Notes under the pieces: model-generated
What the model was told of the DNA's origin: nothing
The model's database searches: none
Seen by the model: the letters and a program-made list of their open reading frames with translations, nothing else
Part shown: one piece after another, positions 7,844-15,409 of the stretch
How the letters are laid out: each line of letters starts with the position of its first letter
Position numbering within the stretch: position 1 is the first letter of the stretch
DNA from: Oscillospiraceae bacterium
GTDB taxonomy: Bacteria > Bacillota > Clostridia > Oscillospirales > CAG-272
Assembly: GCA_015064285.1 (NCBI GenBank)
Contig: SVSN01000013.1
Location: forward strand, 1-57,942
Direction: 5' to 3'
DNA: 57,942 bases
Position numbers and translations under genes: made by a program

Positions 7844-8515
7844 ATGTTCAAAATCCTTGTTGTAGAAGACGATACTGACCTGAACCGTACGGTCTGCACC
7901 TTTCTGAACCAAAGCGGCTACGAAGCTATGGGCTGCCTGCATGCCAATGACGCCTGCGATGCCATGTACGACACCGTATTCGATCTGATTGTGTCGGATA
8001 TCATGATGCCGGATGTGGACGGATTTGAATTTGTGGAAAATGTCCGTGCTGTCAATGAAAATATCCCGATCCTGTTTATGACCGCCAGAGACGATTTCGC
8101 CGCCAAGCAGAAGGGCTACCGTGTGGGCGTGGACGATTACATGGTGAAGCCCATCGATCTGGATGAATTGTTCCTGCGGATCGGTGCGCTGCTGAGACGG
8201 GCAAAGATCGCCTCCTCCCGTCGTCTGGAAGTGGGGAATTTCATCATGGATGCGGACGAGCATACGGCGTATCTGAATGATGAAGAGATTCCGCTGACCA
8301 CCCGGGAATTTGCACTGCTGTACAAGCTGCTGTCCTATCCGAAAAAGACTTTCACCCGGTCTCAGCTGATGGACGAATTCTGGGACGCCGAATCCTCCTC
8401 CGGCCCCCGTACCGTGGATGTGTACATGACCAAGCTCCGGGGGAAACTGGCGGACTGTGACGCCTTTGAAATCGTGACAGTGCATGGTCTGGGGTATAAG
8501 GCGGTAATCAAATGA
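7844..8515 (+). CDS. OmpR/PhoB-family response regulator
   Basis: This is a 223-residue cytoplasmic transcription factor. The receiver domain (1-120) has the acidic pocket E8-D9-D10, the phosphoacceptor Asp52 in SDIMMPD, Thr in FMTAR and Lys in MVKPIDL. The C-terminal winged helix (about 130-223) has the family pattern LTTREFALLYKLLSYP and RTVDVYMTKLRGK-L. It overlaps its histidine kinase gene by 4 bp (ATGA), showing translational coupling. The probable targets are this operon and the small-protein unit at 7079, based on shared upstream repeats. The signal is unknown. Confidence 0.95.
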   Translation: MFKILVVEDDTDLNRTVCTFLNQSGYEAMGCLHANDACDAMYDTVFDLIVSDIMMPDVDGFEFVENVRAVNENIPILFMTARDDFAAKQKGYRVGVDDYMVKPIDLDELFLRIGALLRRAKIASSRRLEVGNFIMDADEHTAYLNDEEIPLTTREFALLYKLLSYPKKTFTRSQLMDEFWDAESSSGPRTVDVYMTKLRGKLADCDAFEIVTVHGLGYKAVIK

Positions 8516-9585
8516 AAAGGGATTCCGGAATCAAAAGCATTCTCCAGTCTGTCCATCACTATCTGATTTTCTTTCTCATCATTGCCTTCGTCATCACCTG
8601 CTGTATCATGCTTTTCGTCAGCATCCTGCAGAATACCCTGGGAATCAAATTCACGGAAGACCAGATCAGTGCGGCGGCAAAACTGACTTTCCTGAATGTG
8701 CTGGGTTTCAGCGCAGTTTTTACCCTGCTTGACGGTATCCGCAGACGGTTTATCATCATCCGTCCCATCCGGCAGATCATCCGGGCGGCGGAAAAGATGA
8801 GCGAAGGGGACTTTACCGTCCGGGTTCCTCCTGTTCATGGGATCATCGGGGAGGATATGTTCAACCAGATCGGGGACTGCTTCAATCAACTTGCCAAAGA
8901 ACTGTCCGGCGTGGAAACGCTGCGCACAGACTTTGTGGCCAATGTATCCCATGAGCTGAAAACGCCCCTTGCTGTCATGCAGAACTACGGCACCATGCTG
9001 CAGGCACCGGATCTGACCGAAGAACAGCGGCTGGAATACGCAAAAGCAATCACGGATGCCTGTCGGAGACTTGCCAATCTGATCACAAACATACTGAAGC
9101 TGAACAAGCTGGAAAACCAGCAGATCTACCCTGTCGCGGCAGAATACGATCTCAGCGAGCAGATCTGCGAATGTCTGCTCCTGTTTGAGGAAGCATGGGA
9201 GAAGAAAAACATCGACATCGAAACCGACATGGAAGAAGGTGTCATGATCACATCGGATGCACAGCTGCTGTCCCATGTGTGGAATAACCTTTTCTCCAAC
9301 GCCATCAAGTTCACCAAGCCCGGCGGCACGGTTTCCGTCAGTCTGAAAACCACGGAGCATCATCTGATCGTGCAGGTATCGGACACCGGCTGCGGCATGA
9401 CACCCGAGGTCGGCGCGCATATTTTCGATAAATTCTATCAGGGCGACACATCCCATGCCACCCAGGGCAACGGTCTCGGACTTGCTCTGGTGAAGCGGGT
9501 CGTGGATATCATGCAGGGCGAGATCAGCGTGGAAAGTGCGGTCGGCAAGGGAAGTACCTTCACGGTAAAACTCAGGAGGGACTGA
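8512..9585 (+). CDS. Sensor histidine kinase
   Basis: This 357-residue membrane kinase pairs with the preceding response regulator. Two transmembrane helices (about 17-39 and 58-76) enclose a very short extracytoplasmic loop of about 20 residues, so it probably senses events within or at the membrane (intramembrane-sensing type). A HAMP linker (about 80-135) leads to the HisKA motif VSHELKTPL with the phospho-accepting His147. The HATPase_c domain has the N box (NNLFSNAIKFT), DTGCGM and GNGLGLALVKR. It is followed 1 bp later by a membrane protein gene. Confidence 0.95.
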   Translation: MKRDSGIKSILQSVHHYLIFFLIIAFVITCCIMLFVSILQNTLGIKFTEDQISAAAKLTFLNVLGFSAVFTLLDGIRRRFIIIRPIRQIIRAAEKMSEGDFTVRVPPVHGIIGEDMFNQIGDCFNQLAKELSGVETLRTDFVANVSHELKTPLAVMQNYGTMLQAPDLTEEQRLEYAKAITDACRRLANLITNILKLNKLENQQIYPVAAEYDLSEQICECLLLFEEAWEKKNIDIETDMEEGVMITSDAQLLSHVWNNLFSNAIKFTKPGGTVSVSLKTTEHHLIVQVSDTGCGMTPEVGAHIFDKFYQGDTSHATQGNGLGLALVKRVVDIMQGEISVESAVGKGSTFTVKLRRD

Positions 9586-9586
9586 C

Positions 9587-10480
9587 ATGAACCACCGGAA
9601 AAACATATGGCTGAAGCTGCTGTTCCCGCCGGTATGGCTGATTCTGCTGCTGACGGTTTGCAGCGCGGCTGCTCTGATCGCCGTATTTGTGAACGGATGG
9701 GACACCTCACCTGTCGCCTATGCGGTGTATGTGCTGTCCTTTTACGCATTGTCCGTGTTCTGCCTTGCCTGCTGGAAGACCTTCCCGGGGTATTACAGAA
9801 GCATCAGGGGAAAGGTATACGATAACCGCTATGCCAGCCGGTATCTCACCGATCCGGTGTTCAGGACACACGTTTCCCTGTATACTTCCCTGGGGATCAA
9901 CCTGTTGTATGCGGCCGTAAATGCCATTTCAGCGGCGGTCTACAGCACGGCATGGTTCGGGATCTTCGCTGTGTACTATGTCATCATGGCAGTCATGCGC
10001 TTCCTGCTCCTGCGCTATGTGAACCGCAACGCCATAGGAAAGAGCCGTCTCGGGGAGCTGAAGCGTTCCCGGCTGTGCGCATGCATCCTGATGCTGGTCA
10101 ATCTGATTCTGACGGGAGCTGTGCTGATGATGGTGACCTTCGGCCGGGGCTTCTCCTATCAGGGCATACTGATCTACGTCATGGCGCTCTACACCTTTTA
10201 TGTCACGGTTTCAGCCATCATCAGCCTGTTCAGGTATAAAAAGCTTGGCAGTCCCGTGATGTCTGTGTCCAAGATCATCCAGTTCGCCCAGGCACTTGTC
10301 TCCATGCTGTTTCTGGAAACCGCCATGTTCGCCCAGTTCGGCGGGGATATGGCACCGGAACATCAGCGGCTGATGATTATGCTGACCGGCGGCGGGATTG
10401 CTGTGGCCGTGGCCATTATGGCAGTCTACGTGATTGTCCGCAGCACAAAAGAAATCCAAAACAGGAAACAAACCGACTGA
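9587..10480 (+). CDS. Multi-pass membrane protein of the two-component operon
   Basis: The protein has 297 residues and about eight hydrophobic segments. A cytoplasmic-looking basic stretch with several Tyr (YYRSIRGKVYDNRYASRYL) lies after the second segment. I do not recognise a named family, although similar proteins often follow OmpR-type kinase genes in Clostridia. The start ATG 9587 is separated from the kinase stop by one base, with AGGAGGG upstream inside the kinase gene, so it is translationally coupled. It could be an accessory sensor or an effector of the envelope response. Confidence 0.75.
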   Translation: MNHRKNIWLKLLFPPVWLILLLTVCSAAALIAVFVNGWDTSPVAYAVYVLSFYALSVFCLACWKTFPGYYRSIRGKVYDNRYASRYLTDPVFRTHVSLYTSLGINLLYAAVNAISAAVYSTAWFGIFAVYYVIMAVMRFLLLRYVNRNAIGKSRLGELKRSRLCACILMLVNLILTGAVLMMVTFGRGFSYQGILIYVMALYTFYVTVSAIISLFRYKKLGSPVMSVSKIIQFAQALVSMLFLETAMFAQFGGDMAPEHQRLMIMLTGGGIAVAVAIMAVYVIVRSTKEIQNRKQTD

Positions 10481-10488
10481 GGATATAT

Positions 10489-10875
10489 ATGGATAACAAA
10501 AACAAAGAAAACGGATCCACATTCAACTACACCTACTCCGCCAAAGAACAGGAGGAGCTGAAACGTATCCGTCAGAAATACGCACCGCAGGAAGAGGATA
10601 AAATGGAAATGCTGCGCCGTCTCGACCGAAGTGTAACCGAAAGAGGAACGGTAATTTCCATCCTTCTCGGCGTGATGGGCACGCTGATTATGGGGCTTGG
10701 CATGTCTCTGGCAATGGTATGGCAGGGCGTGTGGTTCATTCCCGGGATCCTTATCGGACTTGCCGGGATCGGGATCCTTGCAGCGGCCTATCCGGTGTAC
10801 AACCGTGTCACCCGGAAAGAACGGGAGCGGATCGCGCCTGAGATCCTTCGTCTGACGGATGAACTGATGAAATAA
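10489..10875 (+). CDS. Small two-segment membrane protein, paralogue of the protein at 7079
   Basis: The protein has 128 residues. A soluble N-terminus (KEQEELKRIRQKYAPQEEDK) is followed by two hydrophobic hairpin segments (about 60-80 and 85-102) with GTLIMGLGMSLAM, and a charged tail ending in EILRLTDELMK. The layout mirrors the 121-residue protein at 7079, so the two-component operon ends with a paralogue of a protein encoded just before it. It lies 8 bp after the multi-pass protein gene. The function is unknown; a link to the membrane stress response is inferred from context. Confidence 0.8.
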   Translation: MDNKNKENGSTFNYTYSAKEQEELKRIRQKYAPQEEDKMEMLRRLDRSVTERGTVISILLGVMGTLIMGLGMSLAMVWQGVWFIPGILIGLAGIGILAAAYPVYNRVTRKERERIAPEILRLTDELMK

Positions 10876-10886
10876 GAGATATACAG

Positions 10887-10918
10887 AAGCGTCATGGAGA
10901 TTTTTCTGCGGCGCTTTT
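10887..10918 (+). terminator. Weak hairpin after the two-component operon
   Basis: AAGCG pairs with CGCTT around a 20-nt loop, followed by four T residues. It is in the right place but the stem is short. Confidence 0.35.
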
Positions 10919-10999
10919 GTTATGTTTAGGGGTATCTTTCTCCTGGTGAGCCATAATTCTCTCCGGAAAATCATATGCTGTCCCAAAGGGGGTGGACAC

Positions 11000-11113
11000 A
11001 TGAGAAACCGGCAGATCCGAATCCGCTGTGTGTATCAGAATGCGGGGAAAACAATCCGTGACCTTCTGATGGAATCTTTTCATCTGTATCTCAGCCGTAT
11101 CTTTGCGGATTGA
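11000..11113 (+). CDS. Tiny protein upstream of the serine recombinase
   Basis: A 37-residue frame starts at ATG 11000 after a strong AAAGGGGGTGG ribosome binding site. The peptide begins MRNRQIRIRCVYQNAGKTIR and ends in an amphipathic LLMESFHLYLSRIFAD helix. Short genes of this kind, with a beta-like N-terminus and a helical tail, often precede large serine recombinases in clostridial mobile elements. It ends 56 bp before the recombinase start. It is probably real, judging by its ribosome binding site, but the function is unknown. Confidence 0.5.
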   Translation: MRNRQIRIRCVYQNAGKTIRDLLMESFHLYLSRIFAD

Positions 11114-11169
11114 TAGGCGGATGCGGTATACCATCCATACGGAACGGGCACCTGTAATAAGGAGTGAAA

Positions 11170-12747
11170 ATGTACCTTGCCATAAGCAATCCAATGGAAT
11201 ACCGGGCGGCCTTATATATCAGGCTGTCCAAGGAGGATGAAAACGAAGGTCCTTCCCAGAGCGTGACCAACCAGAGATCCCTGCTGAACGAGTTTGTGAA
11301 GGAGCACTGCCTGCCTGTGTACGATACCTATGTGGACGACGGCTGGAGCGGCACCAGTTTTGACCGTCCCGCCTTTCAGCGCATGATCGGGGATATCGAA
11401 GCGAAGAAAGTCAATATGGTCATCACCAAGGATCTGTCCCGGCTGGGGAGAGACTATATCATGACCGGGCACTACATGGAACGGTATTTTCCCGAAAAAC
11501 GGGTACGGTATATCTCTCTTCTGGACGGCATCGATACCGGAATCGAATCCGCTGCCAACGATATTACCCCTTTCCGCGCCATTATGAATGATATGTACGC
11601 CAGGGATATATCCAAGAAGATAAGGAGCGTAAAACAGGATAAGCAGCGGAAAGGACAGTTCATCGGCGGAAAACCGGTCTACGGCTACAGGATGCATCCC
11701 ACGGAGAAAAACAAGATCGTCATTGATGAGGAAGCGGCACAAGTTGTAAAGCGGATTTTCTCCATGGCGCTGTCCGGGATAAGCTGCAGACAGATCGCAG
11801 TACAGCTGAATGACGAAAAGATCCCCCCACCGGCGGTGTATGCCGGACTGCATCAGGGACGTTTCGGGCCGTACACCGGACTGTGGAGCAGTGAGAGGAT
11901 CTCCGAGATGCTGCAGAACGAAACCTATATCGGCAGCATGGTACAGGGACGGACGGTGAAAATCAGCTATAAGTCCAAGAAATGTCTGAAACAGGATCGT
12001 GAAAACTGGGTCGTTGTCGAAAACACCCATGAGCCGCTGATCGATAAGGAAACATTTCAGGCAGTGAGGAGGCTTGTCAGCAGCCGGAAACACACGCGCA
12101 GCAGAACATACGATTTTTTGCTGAAAGGTCTGATTTTCTGCCATGAGTGCGGCTATCCGCTGGCTGTACTGAACCGTAAAAATGCTGCCGGGGAAGATGT
12201 ACTGTATTTTGTGTGCCGAACCTATCAGCGCTTCACGAAGGCTGGCGTCTGTTCCTGCCACTCTATCAAGGAAAAGACGGTGACGGATGCGGTTGTTGCC
12301 AGGATACGGGAGGTCTGTGCCTTGTACCTGGATCCGAAGCTGCTGCAGCCTGTCGCATATGCTGCGGTAGCGGACGCAGAAAAAGCAGCAGTACAGGAAG
12401 CGGAGATCCGATCTGTTCAAAGTAAGATCGACAGCCTGACACTCAACCTGGATACGATGTATGGGGATCGCCTGACCGGACTGCTCGGTGAAGCCGATTT
12501 CCAGCGGATTTATCAGCGGGTAAAAAAAGACAGAACTTCGCTGGAAGCAAAACTGAAAGAACTGGAAGCACAAAAAGAAAGCCCGGTCTGCAGAGAAGAA
12601 CGGGCAAGGGAACTGGTAAGACAGTTTTCGGACACAGCCTGCACCAGCCGGGAACTCCTGGTCAGCCTCATTGAACGGGTGGAGCTGACCGAGGACAAGG
12701 AAATCATCATAAAATTCCGCTTCCGTGAACAGGAGGCGATTTCCTGA
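11170..12747 (+). CDS. Large serine recombinase (TnpX/phage-integrase type)
   Basis: This 525-residue site-specific DNA recombinase integrates or excises a mobile element. The resolvase domain starts with YIRLSKED, whose catalytic Ser is residue 20, and continues with DDGWSG and KDLSRLGRDY. A Recombinase domain (about 165-270) and a zinc ribbon (ICHECGY region, then CRTYQ..CSCHS) follow. The C-terminus is a coiled coil with Lys/Glu-rich repeats. ATG 11170 lies 5 bp after AAGGAG; the GTG at 11164 overlaps the ribosome binding site. No other element genes or attachment repeats are evident, so this looks like a remnant or a domesticated gene. Confidence 0.92.
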   Translation: MYLAISNPMEYRAALYIRLSKEDENEGPSQSVTNQRSLLNEFVKEHCLPVYDTYVDDGWSGTSFDRPAFQRMIGDIEAKKVNMVITKDLSRLGRDYIMTGHYMERYFPEKRVRYISLLDGIDTGIESAANDITPFRAIMNDMYARDISKKIRSVKQDKQRKGQFIGGKPVYGYRMHPTEKNKIVIDEEAAQVVKRIFSMALSGISCRQIAVQLNDEKIPPPAVYAGLHQGRFGPYTGLWSSERISEMLQNETYIGSMVQGRTVKISYKSKKCLKQDRENWVVVENTHEPLIDKETFQAVRRLVSSRKHTRSRTYDFLLKGLIFCHECGYPLAVLNRKNAAGEDVLYFVCRTYQRFTKAGVCSCHSIKEKTVTDAVVARIREVCALYLDPKLLQPVAYAAVADAEKAAVQEAEIRSVQSKIDSLTLNLDTMYGDRLTGLLGEADFQRIYQRVKKDRTSLEAKLKELEAQKESPVCREERARELVRQFSDTACTSRELLVSLIERVELTEDKEIIIKFRFREQEAIS

Positions 12748-12838
12748 AGCCGGATCGCTTACAGTAGCCGCGGCCGTATGTATCCCGTATTGAAAAAGCG
12801 GCGCTGGAAAAGATCCGGAAGATTCTGTAGAACTATGT

Positions 12839-12868
12839 AAGGGACACACACGCGCCGCATGTCCCTTT
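12839..12868 (+). terminator. Hairpin after the recombinase gene
   Basis: AAGGGACA and TGTCCCTT form a perfect 8-bp stem around 13 nt. The T tract is short. The rest of 12748-12990 contains nothing recognisable. Confidence 0.55.
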
Positions 12869-12991
12869 CCACGATTTATCTCATCGAACCTTCATCTCAG
12901 ACGGAGGTTCTGCGGATAGTATGGCCCCGGCGAACGGGAAATATGAATGGGAAAATCTGCGTAAAAAACAAAAAAACTTTTGAAAAAACTA

Positions 12992-13020
12992 TTGACAAAA
13001 AAGAAGAAATAGTGTATAAT
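12992..13020 (+). promoter_or_regulatory. Consensus sigma-A promoter of the infC operon
   Basis: A perfect TTGACA (12992-12997) and a perfect TATAAT (13015-13020) are spaced by 17 bp in an A-rich region. This is the strongest promoter in the window, as expected for a ribosomal operon. Confidence 0.95.
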
Positions 13021-13027
13021 CTATTGG

Positions 13028-13175
13028 AATGAAAAAGAAGCAGAACATTCTCCGTTCTCACCGGCTGTCAGGAAGACACGCCCGGTTAATAGAAACTGCC
13101 TGAGAGGGCTTTTCTGTCGTGCGGGGAACTGTTTCCGGCACGTTTTTTGTTTTGAAAATATGGAGGTGCGTAACC
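13028..13175 (+). promoter_or_regulatory. infC leader with transcription attenuator (L20-leader position)
   Basis: The transcript has a leader of about 150 nt before infC. It contains several self-complementary segments and ends in an intrinsic terminator before the ribosome binding site. In Bacillus subtilis and relatives the infC-rpmI-rplT leader binds ribosomal protein L20 and terminates transcription when L20 is in excess. Position and terminator fit that model, but I cannot confirm the L20-binding fold by eye. Confidence 0.6.
13118..13148 (+). terminator. Attenuator hairpin upstream of infC
   Basis: The CGTGC-GGGGAA arm pairs with TTTCC-GGCACG and is followed by six T residues. It lies inside the leader, 28 bp before the infC start, so it must be conditional. 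Confidence 0.8.
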
Positions 13176-13706
13176 ATTAGCGCAAAAGAACTGTACATCA
13201 ACGACGACATCCGGGCCAAAGAAGTCCGTATGCTGGATGAAAACAACGGCCAGCTGGGCATTATGAGCCTGAACGACGCCAAGACCTATGCTTACGACCG
13301 TGGACTGGATCTGGTCCTCATTGCACCCACTGCCACGCCGCCGGTATGCCGGGCTATGGACTACGGCAAGTACCGCTACGAGCAGGACAAGAAGGAAAAG
13401 GAAGCCAAGAAAAAACAGCAGGTTGTGGAAGTCAAGGAAGTGCAGCTTTCCTGCCGCATCGATACCCACGACTTTGAAACCAAGGCCGGTCACGCCATCA
13501 AGTTCCTCTCCGAAGGCAACAAAGTGCGTGTCAAGCTGAAGTTCAAGGGACGTGAGATCGCGCATCAGGAGCTGGGCCGCGAAATGCTGGAAAAATTTGC
13601 GGAAGCCTGTTCCGAAGTGGGAACTGTCGATAAGAAGCCTGTACTGGAAGGCAAGCAGCTGACCATGTTCATGGCTCCCGTTTCGCAGGGCAAGGACGCC
13701 AAATAA
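13176..13706 (+). CDS. infC: Translation initiation factor IF-3, AUU start codon
   Basis: IF-3 binds the 30S subunit and checks start-codon pairing. The 176-residue product reads (M)SAKELYINDDIRAKEVRMLD, then a central Lys-rich linker and the C-terminal KFKGREIAHQELG segment, all typical of IF-3. No ATG, GTG or TTG is suitably placed. ATT at 13176 lies 7 nt after GGAGGTG and exactly where IF-3 homologues begin; an upstream in-frame GTG falls inside the attenuator stem. AUU starts on infC are known in Escherichia coli and let IF-3 repress its own synthesis. It is the first gene of the infC-rpmI-rplT operon. Confidence 0.95.
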   Translation: MSAKELYINDDIRAKEVRMLDENNGQLGIMSLNDAKTYAYDRGLDLVLIAPTATPPVCRAMDYGKYRYEQDKKEKEAKKKQQVVEVKEVQLSCRIDTHDFETKAGHAIKFLSEGNKVRVKLKFKGREIAHQELGREMLEKFAEACSEVGTVDKKPVLEGKQLTMFMAPVSQGKDAK

Positions 13707-13845
13707 TCGGTAGGGCTTGCCGTGTCTGCAGGGTTGTGCAGTTTCGTCCCCAAGGGCGCACCCGCTGACTGACATTGGTTCCGGCACCATACCGGGCTGA
13801 CTGTATCGCATGAACCGCATACCAAATCGAAAGGAAATAAGAAAA

Positions 13846-14043
13846 ATGGGAAAGATTAAGACGCACAAGGCTTCTGCCAAGAGATTTACCGTTACCGGTA
13901 CCGGCAAGGTAAAGGTTTACCATTCCGATCACCGTCACAACCTGGGTCAGAAGGATGCCAAGAGAAAGAGACATCTCCGTGACAGCCAGATCCTCTCCAA
14001 GGCTATGACTGCCAACGTAAAGAGACTGATCGGTCAGGACTAA
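13846..14043 (+). CDS. rpmI: 50S ribosomal protein L35
   Basis: This is a 65-residue basic protein of the large subunit, starting [20 protein letters not shown] and containing [15 protein letters not shown], the family signature. ATG 13846 follows AAAGGAAATAAG. A 139-nt gap separates it from infC; I see no promoter there, so the leader promoter probably drives all three genes. Length and sequence are normal. Confidence 0.98.
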   Translation: MGKIKTHKASAKRFTVTGTGKVKVYHSDHRHNLGQKDAKRKRHLRDSQILSKAMTANVKRLIGQD

Positions 14044-14084
14044 TCGGTAAAACTCGATAAAAAGACAGAAAGGAATATATAGAG

Positions 14085-14438
14085 ATGGCAAGAGTTAAGG
14101 GCGCAATGATGACGCGCAAGAGAAGAAATAAAGTTCTGAAGGCAGCCAAGGGCTACTGGGGTTCCAAGAGCAAGCATTTCAAGATGGCCAAGCAGGCCGT
14201 TATGAAGAGCGGCAACTATGCCTATATCGGCCGTAAGCAGAAGAAGAGAGAATTCCGCGCTCTGTGGATCACTCGTATTTCCGCACAGGCTAAGGTAAAC
14301 GGTATCAACTATTCTCAGCTGATGAATGGTCTGAAGAAGGCCGGTATCACTCTGAACAGAAAGATGCTTGCTGAAATCGCCGTTTCCGATAAGGACGCAT
14401 TTGCTGAAATCGTAGCAAAGGCAAAGGCTGCTCTGTAA
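14085..14438 (+). CDS. rplT: 50S ribosomal protein L20
   Basis: L20 is a 117-residue early-assembly protein that binds 23S rRNA and, in Bacillota, represses its own operon. The N-terminal [19 protein letters not shown] and the [21 protein letters not shown] segment are characteristic, as is the C-terminal [17 protein letters not shown]. It ends the infC operon, followed by a terminator. The attenuator at 13118 is the probable target of feedback by this protein. Confidence 0.98.
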   Translation: MARVKGAMMTRKRRNKVLKAAKGYWGSKSKHFKMAKQAVMKSGNYAYIGRKQKKREFRALWITRISAQAKVNGINYSQLMNGLKKAGITLNRKMLAEIAVSDKDAFAEIVAKAKAAL

Positions 14439-14451
14439 TCGAACATAACTA

Positions 14452-14486
14452 TGGGTGTTGCAGCGGATTGTGACACCCATTTGTTG
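14452..14486 (+). terminator. Intrinsic terminator of the infC-rpmI-rplT operon
   Basis: ATGGGTGT (14452-14459) pairs with ACACCCAT (14474-14481), followed by a T-rich stretch. It lies 14 bp after rplT. Confidence 0.85.
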
Positions 14487-14551
14487 TATCTGCAAAAAAA
14501 CAGGAATAAGATCGTTTTGGGAAAATCCGGAGAAGGGAAGGCGGACGGAAT

Positions 14552-15388
14552 ATGACAAGAGAAGAATGCATCAGTCGGTTTCAGGCGGAGTATCTGCGTT
14601 CCCGGACCGGCGCAACGGTGTCGATGCTGGCGAAACTGAAAGACGCAAAGTACCGGGAAGAATACGGCCTGTTTCTGGCGGAAGGCGTGAAGCTGACGGA
14701 AGAAGCCCTGGCGTGTCATGGGCAGAGTGCGGAGACAGAAATGCTCTTTGTCAGTGAAAACGCGCTGCAGAACGAACGTATCCTGGCTTGTCTGGAAGAT
14801 GCCGGACGATGCGGAATTCCGATCAAGCTGGCTTCTTCCGAGGTTTTTGAGAAAGCGGCAACCGAAAAAGCACCCCAGGGGATCATAGCGGTTCTGAAAC
14901 GAAACGGAGCTGCGGATTTGTCTTTCCGGACGGAGGGACGGTATCTGCTGCTGGATACCATTCAGGATCCCGGAAATCTGGGCACTATCCTGCGCTCGGC
15001 AGTGGCATTCGGTGCAGATGGTCTGATCGGCTGGGACTGCGCAGACCCCACCGGCCCGAAAACCGTACGCGCATCCATGGGAGCGGTGTTCCGCTGTCCT
15101 GTAACCATGACAAAAGATCCAGCAGGTATCATCCGGAAGCTTCAGGGGGAAGGACACAGGGTTCTGGCAGCGGCACTGGCGGAAAACAGCCTGTGCGCCG
15201 GGAAAACGGAACTGCTTCCCAATGACTGTATCATCATCGGCAACGAAGGGCATGGCGTGTCCGAAGAGATACTGGCAATGTGCGACGGTGTGATCCGGAT
15301 CCCCATGCAGGCAGTTACGGAAAGCCTGAATGCATCGGTGGCAGCATCGGTACTGATGTGGGAATATTACCGTACTTTCGGGCTATAA
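14552..15388 (+). CDS. TrmH/SpoU-family RNA 2'-O-ribose methyltransferase
   Basis: This is a 278-residue SPOUT-class methyltransferase that probably methylates a ribose in rRNA or tRNA with S-adenosylmethionine. The three family motifs are visible: LLDTIQDPGNLGTILRSA, IIIGNEGHGVSEE and IPMQAVTESLNASVA. The N-terminal substrate-binding domain (about 20-110) includes FLAEGVKLTEEAL. The position directly after rplT is common in Clostridia. The precise modified nucleotide cannot be assigned; it is similar to the RlmB/TsnR/YsgA group. Confidence 0.9.
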   Translation: MTREECISRFQAEYLRSRTGATVSMLAKLKDAKYREEYGLFLAEGVKLTEEALACHGQSAETEMLFVSENALQNERILACLEDAGRCGIPIKLASSEVFEKAATEKAPQGIIAVLKRNGAADLSFRTEGRYLLLDTIQDPGNLGTILRSAVAFGADGLIGWDCADPTGPKTVRASMGAVFRCPVTMTKDPAGIIRKLQGEGHRVLAAALAENSLCAGKTELLPNDCIIIGNEGHGVSEEILAMCDGVIRIPMQAVTESLNASVAASVLMWEYYRTFGL

Positions 15389-15409
15389 ACACAGAAAGGA
15401 GCAGACGCA

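Noticed and set aside
13119-13175. GTG 13119 as the infC start
   Set aside because: It lies inside the attenuator stem, has no ribosome binding site and would add about 19 residues not found in IF-3.
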